This document shows positions 36,001 through 45,908 of a stretch of 62,000 nt of DNA, piece by piece. The translations under genes were made by a program, and so were the position numbers. The notes beneath the pieces are model-generated. The model did no database searches and was not told the DNA's origin. It saw only the letters and a program-made list of their open reading frames with translations. Position 1 is the first letter of the stretch; each line of letters opens with the position of its first letter. Where the stretch lies: positions 124,346,891 to 124,408,890 of the forward strand of contig CM043947.1 in the NCBI GenBank assembly GCA_014529385.2. Reading direction: 5' to 3'. The DNA comes from Adiantum capillus-veneris (taxonomy: Eukaryota; Streptophyta; Polypodiopsida; Polypodiales; Pteridaceae).

Positions 36001-36782
36001 TGCTACAAGATCTATCTTGTAACTTTTTAGATATATAATTATATTTCCTATAATGTACATATGCATATGTAAGTATAACAATAAGCTTTCTATCTCATCC
36101 TATTATTTATCTCAAGGGTAACGTATTCTTACTTTACCATAAAAAAGTACTATGGGAAAAGCGTCAATAGCTCCGCCTCTTTAACTTGGGGCAAAAAGCA
36201 TTGATTTTTTCTTTCTACCATCTCATTATTATCTCACACCCTATCTAGATCCTATACCTAGGGTAATTTCCAATCTATATATATTCTATGAATTTTTCAT
36301 ATTTTTCTTATATTTATTTTTAATTAGCTACTACAGGGAATCAAATCCTAGTGGGTGGCATGATTTCAAAGATACACTTATTTTAATGCATTATTGCAAG
36401 CATGATTACAAAAAATTTTCAAGGAGCAATGTCATGCTTTCATATGGCATGAGGTGTCCATTGGAATCAAATAAAAGTATAGGCTAAGGGGACCACAAGA
36501 AGACTTTTGCTGCCAAAACAGTACCCTATTTTGATGATTTTTTAACACAAGGTTCCAATCCGAATTGGAAAATTCATATAAAAAGGATGTCGTAGGTAAT
36601 GAGCTGAAGTTCTTGCTCATATTTTTACTTTTTAATTTGGAGCCATGGTTCAGGAGATATGATCAAAATACTGGACCCCAGTCTGCCCACATCATGCAGG
36701 GACAGCTCATTTCCAACTTTTCCAGTTTCTGTTCACACTGGCTCTTCTCTTCTTGTGTAAACCCTCGGGGGTTCCCTTCACC

Positions 36783-36790
36783 TATAAAAG
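36783..36790 (+). promoter_or_regulatory. TATA box of the gypsy LTR
   Basis: CTATAAAAGGGG, repeated at 44722 in the 3' LTR. Transcription would start about 30 bp downstream, which places the LTR ORFs in the genomic RNA leader ahead of gag. Confidence 0.7.
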
Positions 36791-37039
36791 GGGACCTCTT
36801 CTTCCTTGAAAAACACTCAAGCATTCAAGCCATTGATGAGAGGAATTCATGAGGGAATGAGTAGTAATGCCAAATTGTACTTAGTCATTAACATAAGCCT
36901 AAGCCTACACTTTCTCCTAGAGGAAGACTAGCCATTCTTACACACTATCCTTGGAAGATCAACTCTAATCAAAGAAGGTCTTGGACTTGGCGTATCAATC
37001 AAAGTTGAATTCTCCCCTCTTCTTCTCTCTCCATCAATA

Positions 37040-37317
37040 ATGGTGCCGAAGGGTTTGTCAAGTAAGATGTGTTCTACATTTATGTTTTCTTGATTTCTTG
37101 TTGTTTTCTTTTTTATCTCTAATCCAACATATATACATACCTAATCTCATCTCCTTAACCAAACCTATCTCTCTCACTCTTAGAAATTCATTCTCTCTAC
37201 AAATTCTAGGTTCTCCTTGCTACAGGTACATCTCTCCCCGCAGTATCCTTATTGCCTACGGGCAAGAATAGGGCTTGGGAGGGAAACTTCTCATCTCTTC
37301 TCTTCTCTCATATCTAA
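37040..37317 (+). CDS. possible spliced leader peptide in the LTR, 37 aa
   Basis: ATG at 37040 opens MVPKGLS. A GTAAGA donor at 37062 and a TTGCTACAG acceptor ending at 37225 define a 164-bp candidate intron. After splicing the frame stays open to TAA at 37315-37317 (38 codons with stop). Without splicing it stops after 17 codons. The 3' LTR has the same sequence. Splicing is inferred, not shown. Confidence 0.3.
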
Positions 37318-37343
37318 TTTTACACATACTAGAGTTATCCTAG

Positions 37344-37562
37344 ATGAATAATCCACATGATGATAATTTCTATCGCTTTCACTCTGTACGATCTATTAGA
37401 ATTAACGTATGGATTAGCCGTAAAATATACTTTCAACAACGTATAGTGTTTCTCTTTGGCTCAGAAAGGCTCAATGAAATACTTCTATCACCAGATCCCA
37501 TTATACTACCTCTCATAGACTATAACTTTTCTTTTGACGTAAGCGTAGTTATCTTGCTATGA
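37344..37562 (+). CDS. LTR-encoded ORF A, 72 aa (unknown function)
   Basis: ATG to TGA within the gypsy LTR, about 0.55 kb downstream of the TATA box. The C-terminal ~45 residues follow a pattern shared with ORF B: F-Q-x2-I-x2-L-F-G-x2-R-L-N-x-I, then P-x-I-x-P-x-I-x-Y-x2-S-x-D-V and hydrophobic residues to the end. Its stop overlaps the ORF B start as ATGA. The copy in the 3' LTR (45283-45501) is also open, with only Ser-Glu to Ala-Lys after LFG. No family recognised, and no signal peptide or clear membrane helix, although the end is hydrophobic. It may act as a leader-encoded small protein or upstream regulator of gag translation. Confidence 0.55.
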   Translation: MNNPHDDNFYRFHSVRSIRINVWISRKIYFQQRIVFLFGSERLNEILLSPDPIILPLIDYNFSFDVSVVILL

Positions 37563-37771
37563 ACCAAGAGGATTTGTACACACATTCAATCCCAATCACT
37601 AGACAAAATATATATATTATGGTAAGCACAAAACTACAATTCCAAAGAACAATTCGTAGCCTATTTGGTCAGCCAAGATTGAATGCCATTAACTCATCTA
37701 TTAACCCTTTCATAATACCCATGATCAGATATGACCATAGCCTTGATGTTTTCATCTTTGTGTTATTTTGA
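37559..37771 (+). CDS. LTR-encoded ORF B, 70 aa, diverged paralogue of ORF A
   Basis: It begins in the ATGA that ends ORF A and stops at TGA. Residues shared with ORF A in ungapped alignment over the last ~45 positions include FQ, I, LFG, RLN, I, P, I, P, I, Y, S and DV (roughly one third identity), while the DNA of the two is well diverged. The 3' LTR copy (from 45498) has one stop codon, AGA to TGA, after ...LPMI, and is otherwise alignable to the end. Tandem duplication of a small gene followed by divergence under protein-level constraint is the simplest reading. Function unknown. Confidence 0.55.
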   Translation: MNQEDLYTHSIPITRQNIYIMVSTKLQFQRTIRSLFGQPRLNAINSSINPFIIPMIRYDHSLDVFIFVLF

Positions 37772-37974
37772 CACTCTCTCTTGTGTTCTTTCTTTGTGTG
37801 TGAGAGTGCAGAGAGAAAGAGTGGGGCTTCTTTGATTGCACTTCTTTCCAAACCCTAGTCTTCATGGCATCCATGGTTTAACTCCTTCATATAGTTTTGG
37901 AGTTCTCTCACAAACTCTCACAGCCAAAAGCCCGGTGCTTTCTTGGCAAGACCGCAAAGTTCTCGACATATTTT

Positions 37975-37988
37975 TGGTGACCTGATGC
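37975..37988 (+). promoter_or_regulatory. candidate gypsy primer binding site
   Basis: TGGTGACCTGATGC begins 6 nt after the 5' LTR. The TGG start and position fit a PBS; I cannot assign the tRNA with certainty. Confidence 0.4.
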
Positions 37989-38020
37989 TAAACTTCCAGG
38001 GTGAGAGTTTGTGGATAACC

Positions 38021-40342
38021 ATGGGTGATCATGTTGAGCAACAGGGTATGCATTTTGACCCAAGAACAATGCAAATGTTTCAAGCATTTGCAATGTTCAT
38101 GCAACAACAACATGCCACTGAAAGAAGGGAGATTTCAGCAATGAAGGCCATACAAGCGGTCGTCAACAGAATGGATCAATTCAATGGCAAAGATGTAACC
38201 AAGTACATACACCAGTATGTGAAGGAGATGGAGTTTCATCGCGTGTTAGAAGGTGAGATGATTCAAAGCTTTGAGCTAGTTGTTGCTCCAGAAATTAGGG
38301 AGCATGTTAGGGAAATTAAAGATGGGCATGGGAGAAATTGGGAAGAACTCAAAGTAGCTTTAAAGGATTCGGAGAGAGTGATCAAAAGGACATTCTTAGA
38401 ATGGGTAGTCAAGCCAAAGCAAGGACTATCAATAACAGAGCTACTTAGGGAATTTTAGAGGCGTTATGCACAACTCACCAGAACAGAAAGGGCCACACTA
38501 GATGCAGAAAAAATAGATCTTTTATTACAAGCTGTAGGTAAAGAGTTTAAAGAAAATCTGGAGCTTCTTCTTGAAGATAAAGATGCTGAGCAAGGACTAA
38601 AGACCGACTGGAATGAGGTTGAAGGTGCTGTCTCACTGCTTGCCAAACGACAAAGAAGCAGGGACAAGATGGTAGTAAACACTACAAGTCCTTCCACCTC
38701 AACTTCTGACAAAATGGTAAAGCCTACTTTTATCGCTCCGAAGTTTGATGAGTCCATGCTAGATGAGCTTGTGAAGGGAATATGTGACTTGAAGGTGAAG
38801 CTTGCAAAGCTTGAAGGGAAAGGCCAACCGTCAGGGCCACTTTCTAGGCAAAGAAAACAACCAAAAGAAGGGTTTGTTTATAGATGTATTTGGTGTGATA
38901 GTACAGACCATGTAAGAAGGGATTGCGATGATTTTAGTGATGCTTTGTCAAAAGATGTTGTCTTTTTTAAGGATGGTAAAATCCACTTAAGAGAGACAGG
39001 TCTACCCTTGAGAACTAACTTTGGGAAGGGAGGAATGCAAACCTTAGTTGAAGATATGGCAACTAAGCATGCCACCTCTTCAGTTGAGGCAGCTACTTAT
39101 GGAGTAAAAATTGAGCATCTTAGTGATGAAGAGGTGAGTGACAATCATGGTCAAATTTGGCCAAATGTCATGCAATTAGCTAAAAAGGGAAAGCTTACAA
39201 AAGAGATTCTACATGAAGCAAGTGATTGCATACGTTTAGAAACAGGATGGAATGATCCAGTGGACTCATTGTCAGTGCATGCCTACATTACAAAATGCCA
39301 ACAAAATGAGGCGATTGTAGAAGAGAAGCACAGACGTGATAATGTTGTTGAAGGACCATCAAAAAGAGCTTCTAGAAGTGGGGGAAGAAGCGAGTCAATG
39401 CCTTCTCAAACACCCTCAACACAAGGAGCATCTCCACCTGAAGTACTCATGGAGGAGTCTACAATAGGAAAGAAGAAAGAGCCAACAAAACGTAAGACAA
39501 AAGGCCCAACTTATAAACTACAATCTGATATTGAGGTTGCTACAAGCAAGATTGAGTTTACTCTAGGAGAAGTTCTTGGCATTGCAAAGAGTGAATTCCA
39601 TGAGGAGATCATTGACATCATCAAGAGGAAGAGGCAAACCCTTGCTGAAGTTTCTCATCCACAGGTTGAAGGGGAAACCTCGAAGACACAAGGGATGCAT
39701 CTGCAAAATAAGGAGGAGGATGGAACTGTGGTAGGATGCTACCAATCTAGTGGGAGAGTGAAGCAAGTGCATTTCTCAAATGATGATGAAGAAGTTGAAG
39801 ATATTCGTAGGAGCTACTATTCACGAAGTCATTGGGCAAGGGCTACTACAGAAACTTTGGTCAAGGTAAGTGATCTTGAAGAGCCATTTGTTGCCTTGAT
39901 TGACCATGGTTCAAAAATAAACATAATTTCAAAAAGCCTCTATAACATGTGCAAATGGCCGATGGACACAGATCATGGTTGGATGGTGATAGTGGCAAAA
40001 AATTCATTCGGTCAACTGTATGCAGAATGTCTAGGTGTGAAGGTGACAATAGGTGATATAAAGATTGACCAAAACTTCTTTGTACAGGATACATCTTCAT
40101 ATCATCTCATCCTTGGACAGCCCTACATTTTGGGAGTTGGAATGGAAACAAAGGTAATGGATGATGGTTCATCATATGCTAGGATACGTAGCAAAGATGG
40201 TAAACGAGCTATCCAATTTCTCACAGTTTGTGTAAACCATGAAAGAAATCGTGACAACCTCAGAAAACATACTCTAGCAAAGGTGAGCAAAGAGTTTCAT
40301 GATCATAGAGAAATGATGGATTTTGGCCAAGTACCATTGTAA
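38021..40342 (+). pseudogene. gypsy gag-protease, one in-frame stop
   Basis: The proposed start ACCATGG at 38021 gives MGDHVEQQG. The frame is broken only by TAG at 38456-38458 and otherwise runs to 40342 (773 codons). Gag: a matrix/capsid-like helical region (KYIHQYVKEMEFHRVLEGE), then a CX2CX4HX4C zinc knuckle CIWCDSTDHVRRDC near 38890-38930. After a Lys/Ser-rich linker comes the retropepsin-type protease: FVALIDHGSKINIISKSLY at about 39885-39945 and LILGQPYILGVG near 40110. The active site reads Asp-His-Gly instead of Asp-Ser/Thr-Gly. Confidence 0.88.
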
Positions 40343-40399
40343 ATCGGGATTGCAGTGGTACATAAAGAAAAAGGGTCTCGCTTGATCCAAAAATAGGTG

Positions 40400-40930
40400 A
40401 AACTTTCTCAACGAGCTCCTTGGTAACAAGGAATCGATCAGTATGTTTTACAAAACTTGAAGATTTGAAGAGATGTGAGAGGCAATATATGCATAATGTA
40501 CAAATAGGCATGAAAAAGAGTGGGTTGCTAGAGCCTACTGAAAATGTTTTGGGTTTGTGTGAACAAGTTTCTTTTGTAGATACTATGGATGAGATTGATG
40601 CTATAATGGGGTCTAGTTTGCATCGAAAATGAAGTTGTGGATGTTTGCTCTATGGAAATGTATCAAGTAATAGAAGCCTTTAAAGAAATCCAAACAGTTG
40701 GCCCAGAAGTCCATGTTGAAACTAAATACAAGAGTGTAGCAAAGAAGGTGAAACCAGTAGCCTCACCCTTACCACCCAACAACAGGGAAAAGATTGAGCA
40801 GGCTTCTTTACAACCAAGTTTGAGGAATCCTAAAAAGATTGGGCATACCTTCACAAAGGAGTCTTTTCAAGAGTTGCAAATTGATTGCGAGGAGTTTCTA
40901 ACACAAGAGGAGACAAAGTGCTTCAAATAA
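40400..40930 (+). pseudogene. gypsy pol N-terminal linker
   Basis: Two overlapping frames (40420-40632 and 40637-40930) carry the linker between protease and RT, separated by a frameshift near 40605 and from gag-pro by another near 40340. The second contains FTKESFQELQID and ends in TAA at 40928-40930 directly before the RT frame, with which it is in register (a GAA-to-TAA change is plausible). No catalytic motif. Confidence 0.6.
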
Positions 40931-41755
40931 ATGCTTTCAAAGCATTGTAAGGCTTTTGCATTTGAGCCACATGAGATAGGATGTGTTGATCCTTCTACTG
41001 TAGCTCCTATGGTAATTTTCACAATACCTCATGTGCCTTGGAATCTGCGGCCTATTCCGGTTCCAAAGGATCATTTGCCAAAGTTAGTAGAGCTACTGAA
41101 TGAGAAAATCAAAATGGGAATCTTGGAGCCCTCTTGTGCTCCATACTCAAACAGGTGGTTCACAGTTTCAAAGAAGAATGGTTCTCTACGCTTCATCCAA
41201 GATATGAAACTAGTAAACAAGGTGACAATTACAAATGTAGGTACAGGTCCAATTGTGGATGAGTTTGTAGAGGCATTTGCAGGGAAGGCAATCTACTCAA
41301 TGGGAGATCTCTACTCAGGGTATGATCAATTTCTGCTTGCAATCAAAAGCAGAGACTTGACAACCATGAGGACACCTTTGGGTTTGGTAAGGATGTGTAC
41401 CTTGCCACAGGGAGCAACCAACTCGGTTGCACATATGATGAATGGAATGAATAAGGTCTTACGTGACTTTATTCCTCAAATCACAATGCCTTTCATTGAT
41501 GATTTGACTATCAAAGGATGTGAAGAAAGTGACAAAGATGAAGCTTTGGATCTCAAGGGATGTCGCAGGTTTGTGGTAAATCACATATATGATTGTGATA
41601 AAATTTTGTCTAGGTTGGAAGAAGTGAATCTTACATTGTCAGGGAAAAAGTCTATGTTTGGTGTGAATGAAGTGCTCATTGTGGGGCACATGTGCGGGCC
41701 ATATGGTAGGAAACCTTGTCCAACAAAGGTAGATGCCATCCAAAGAATGAAATAA
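40931..41755 (+). pseudogene. gypsy reverse transcriptase
   Basis: Motifs in order: WNLRPIPVPKDHLPKLVELL, GILEPSCAPYSNRWFTVSKK, LRFIQDMKLVNKVT, MGDLYSGYDQFLLAI, LPQGATNSVAHMMNGM and the catalytic box MPFIDDLTIKG (F-I-D-D). The frame stops at TAA 41753-41755 after DAIQRMK but continues in register into RNase H, so only one stop separates them. The enzyme copies element RNA to DNA. Confidence 0.93.
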
Positions 41756-42451
41756 ACATGCACTAGCATCTCTGAGGTTAGAAGGTTTCTGGGAGCATGT
41801 GTCTTCTATGTTATTTGGATTCCACATTATGCACATGTGGCTGATCCTTTTTATCAGCTGCTTAGAAAGAATCAAAAGTTTAAATGGACAGAAGCACATG
41901 TAAAATCCATGAAAAATCTAAAGGAGTTGCTCCAGTCAGCAATGACTTTGAGAAAGGTAGACTATGAGTGTCAAAGGCCAGTAATTGTGACAGTAGACAC
42001 CAGTCCTACTGGGATTGGATGGGCAATAGGGCAAGATGACAAAGAAGAACACAGGTATGTGGTAAGATTTGGAGCAAAGGTACTAAGTTCTCGCCAAAGA
42101 AACTATCCACAAATAAAGAAAAAGTTATGGGGTATGGTTACAGCCTTGAAAAGTGGGAAAAAGTACCTAGTTGGTGCATGTGTGGTTGTAGAAACAGATT
42201 GTCTACCACTTCTTGGGATGATTACAAGCTGCTCAACACCAGACATTGCTATGTTCCGGTGGATTGCCTACATTAAGTCCTTAAATCCCGAGTTTAAGCA
42301 CATTGTAGGTAAAGACAATACAGTGGCAGATATGCTATCAAGGGCAAGGTATGAAGATGAGTCACAAATGATTGATGAGGGAGATGATGTAGGCACAAAG
42401 TTCTATTCTATCTCTCATGTCAAAGGTAACAATGTCTGCATAACTAATTAA
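41756..42451 (+). pseudogene. gypsy RT thumb and RNase H
   Basis: SISEVRRFLGACVFYVIWIPHY begins the connection domain. RNase H follows: VIVTVDTSPTGIGWAIGQD, ALKSGKKYLVGACVVVETDC and VGKDNTVADMLSRARYED. The tether region past TAA 42449-42451 stays open in frame for another ~50 codons (LELFLKDLYEGDWLS to YLWKHP) before a shift near 42610. Confidence 0.9.
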
Positions 42452-42593
42452 CTTGAATTGTTCTTGAAAGATCTTTATGAAGGTGATTGGCTTTCTATTG
42501 GAAGCTACTTGAGTACTCTAACAAAACAGGATGATTGGTCTGAAGAAGAATTCAAGAGGATACGCAGGAAAGAATATGGGTACTTTTTAAGGG

Positions 42594-43760
42594 ATGGTTA
42601 CTTGTGGAAGCATCCCTAAACAAAAGGGTGCTACACCACAACGGGTCATATGTAAAAAAGAGACTCAAGTAAAGCTCATGCAAGAGTTTCATGAGAGTCT
42701 ATGGGGTGGACATAGGGGTGTATGGGCAACCTTCTCCAAGTTGAAAGAAAAATACTGGTGGAAGGGTAGGTATAAAGATGTATCTTAGTTTGTAGAGTCA
42801 TGTATAACTTCTCAAATGTATTCAAATGTTCGACATCGTGATGGATTGCACCCTACATATCCACTAGCCATGCACTATAAATGGGTTGTGGATCTAGTCA
42901 TGATGCCTTTAGGACTCTGGCAGATGAGATACTTGGTTCTTGCACGAGAGGACCTAACTAACCAGGTTGAAGGAAGAGCATTAAGAGCTAAGACCACAGA
43001 AGCTGTGTGCAAATTCCTTCTTGATGAGGTGATTTGCCGTTATGTTTGTGTGGGAAAGATCACTGCAGATAGAGGTGAGCTGGATGCCGAAGAAGTAAGG
43101 GAGTTCTTTTCTAGATTAGGAATCAAGATTTCTCTTACTACAGCTTACAACCCTGAAGGCAATGGAAAGAGTGAAAGAGGGCATCCTTCTATCATTAAAG
43201 CTTTGGCCAAGGCTTGCGAAGGAAGAGTTGGTGAGTGGCCAAAATTGTTACCATATGCTTTATGGACTGATCGTACAACACATAGCTCAGTAACTGGCTA
43301 CATGCCTGCGGAGCTAATGTATGGTCAAAATCCAGTGATGCCAATTGAAGATACAATTCCCACATGGAATATACTACCTTGGCAAGAGGGGATTAGCAGA
43401 GAAGATCTCCTTGTACTGCATATAAGGCAGCTAGAGAGAAGACCTCGAGACATTGAAGCTGCAAAAGAACGACTCAAAAATGCAAGGTATAAAAACAAGG
43501 ACTACTTTGATAAGCGACATCGACTCAAGAGCAAAGCAATTGACAAAGGTGACTGGGTTTTAGTGTATGATAGTAGCCTTGATAACCAGCACACACTCAT
43601 GCGTAAGTTCTCAAAAAGATGGTTTGGACCATGTGTTGTAAAGCATGTGCATGAAAATGCTACTTACAACTTGTCTATACTAAATGGTACAGAAGTGAAG
43701 ATTCCCATTGTAGGAAAAAGGATCAAAACGTTTAAGAGAAGAGGTGACAATGATCCATAA
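42594..43760 (+). pseudogene. gypsy integrase
   Basis: The N-terminal zinc domain is FHESLWGGHRGVWATFSKL...KYWWKGRYKDVS, then a TAG at 42786-42788, then CITSQ where the second Cys of the C-X2-C pair reads Ser, so zinc binding is probably lost. The core has its acidic residues: D in WVVDLVMMP, D in ITADRGELDAEEV and E in YNPEGNGKSERG. The GPY-like C-terminus is RKFSKRWFGPCVVKHVHENATYNLS within the last ~60 residues. No chromodomain is present. A basic tail frame at 43744-43941 follows. Confidence 0.92.
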
Positions 43761-43951
43761 AATGTTGACGAGGAGGAAGAGCAAAACACATGTGAAGATG
43801 AATCTTTGGAATCATCCAAAGAAGAAGAAAGCAAGGAAGATGTACAAGAGGACTGATCTTACAACAAAGAGAAAATGTGGCACATACCGGAGGATGTACA
43901 GGTTTAGAGAGGGTGGATGTCGTGCTGTGACACGTACATAGTGGGAACACA

Positions 43952-45908
43952 TGCTACAAGATCTATCTTGTAACTTTTTAGATACATAATTATATTTCCT
44001 ATAATGTACATATGCATATGTAAGTATAACAATAAGCTTTCTATCTCATCCTATTATTTATCTCAAGGGTAACGTATTCTTAATTTACCATAAAAAAGTA
44101 CTATGGGAAAAGCGTCAATAGCTCCGCCTCTTTAACTTGGGGCAAAAAGCATTGATTCTTTCTTTCTACCATCTCACACCCTATCTGGATCCTATATCTA
44201 GGGTAATTTCCAATCTATATATATCCTATGTATTTTTCTTATATTTATTTTTAATTAGCTACTAGAGGAAATCAAATCCTAGTGGGACACTAGGTGGCAT
44301 GATTTCAAAGATACACTTATTTTAATGCATTATTGCAAGCATGATTACAAAAATTTTTCAAGGAGCAATGTCATGCTTTCATATGGTATGAGGTGTCCAT
44401 TGGAATCAAATAAAAGTTTAGGCTAAGGGGACCACAAGAAGACTTTGGCTAACAAAACTATACCCTATTTTGATGATTTTTTAACACAAGGTTCCAATCT
44501 AAATTGTAAAATTCATATAAAAAGGAATTCATACGTAATGAGCTGAAGTTTCTGCTCATATTTTTACTTTTTAATTTGGAGCCACGGTTCAGGAGATATG
44601 ATCAAAATACTGGACCCCGGTCTGCCCACATCATGCAGGGACAGCTCATTTCCAACTTTTCCAGTTTCTGTTCACACTGGCTCTTCTCTTCTTGTGTAAA
44701 CCCTCGGGGGTTCCCTTCACCTATAAAAGGGGACCTCTTCTTCCTTGAAAAACACTCAAGCATTCAAGCCATTGATGAGAGGAATTCATGAGGGAGTGAG
44801 TAGTAATGCCAAATTGTACTTAGTCATTAACATAAGCCTAAGCCTACACTTTCTCCTAGAGGAAGACTAGCCATTCTTACACACTATCCTTGGAAGATCA
44901 ACTCTAATCAAAGAAGGTCTTGGACTTGGCGTATCAATCAAAGTTGAATTCTCCCCTCTTCTTCTCTCTCCATCAATAATGGTGCCGAAGGGTTTGTCAA
45001 GTAAGATGTGTTCTACATTTATGTTTTCTTGATTTCTTGTTGTTTTCTTTTTTATCTCTAATCCAACATATATACATACCTAATCTCATCTCCTTAACCA
45101 AACCTATCTCTCTCACTCTTAGAAATTCATTCTCTCTACAAATTCTAGGTTCTCCTTGCTACAGGTACATCTCTCCCCGCAGTATCCTTATTGCCTACGG
45201 GCAAGAATAGGGCTTGGGAGGGAAACTTCTCATCTCTTCTCTTCTCTCATATCTAATTTTACACATACTAGAGTTATCCTAGATGAATAATCCACATGAT
45301 GATAATTTCTATCGCTTTCACTCTGTACGATCTATTAGAATTAACGTATGGATTAGCCGTAAAATATACTTTCAACAACGTATAGTGTTTCTCTTTGGCG
45401 CAAAAAGGCTCAATGAAATACTTCTATCACCGGATCCCATTATACTACCTCTCATAGACTATAACTTTTCTTTTGACGTAAGCGTAGTTATCTTGCTATG
45501 AACCAAGAGGATTCATACACACAATTAATCCCAATCACTAGACAAAATATATATATTATGGTAAGCACAAAACTACAATTCCAAAGAACAATTTGTAGCC
45601 TATTTGGTCAGCCAAGATTGAATTCCATTAACTCATCTATTCACCCTTTCATATTACCCATGATATGATATGACTATAGCCTTGATGTTTTCATCTTTGT
45701 GTTGTTTTGACACTCTCTCTTGTGTTCTTTCTTTGTGTGTGTGAGTGCAAGAGAGAAAGAGTGGGGCTTCTTTGATTGCACTTCTTTCCAAACCCTAGTC
45801 TTCATGGCATCTATGGTTTAACTCCTTCATATAGTTTTGGAGTTCTCTCACAAACTCTCACAGCCAAAAGCCCGGTGCTTTCCTGGCAAGACCGCAAATT
45901 TCTCAACA
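43952..45908 (+). repeat. 3' LTR of the gypsy element, 1957 bp
   Basis: Copy of 36001-37968 with scattered substitutions and small indels, for example a 9-10-bp deletion at about 44171 relative to 36234. TATA at 44722. It contains ORF A at 45283-45501 (open) and ORF B from 45498 with one stop. Confidence 0.95.

Larger units (their letters stand above)
36001..37968 (+). repeat. 5' LTR of the gypsy element, 1968 bp
   Basis: Starts TGCTACAAG and ends TTCTCGACA; the 3' copy ends TTCTCAACA. TATA box at 36783-36790. Downstream of it, in the part that would be transcribed (R/U5), are a possible spliced leader peptide (37040-37317) and the two tandem ORFs at 37344 and 37559. Confidence 0.95.
36001..45908 (+). 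mobile_element. Ty3/gypsy-type LTR retrotransposon, 9908 bp
   Basis: LTRs at 36001-37968 and 43952-45908 flank a plus-strand gag-protease-RT-RNase H-integrase region (pol order RT, RNase H, IN, hence gypsy). The LTRs are nearly identical apart from scattered substitutions and small indels. Internal genes have in-frame stops and frameshifts. No TSD: left flank TACTA (satellite), right flank ACGTC (unrelated DNA). No chromodomain is seen at the integrase C-terminus. Confidence 0.95.

Noticed and set aside
43744-43941. Basic tail after integrase considered as a chromodomain
   Set aside because: It is in another frame, Lys-rich and lacks the aromatic cage pattern; no chromodomain can be supported.
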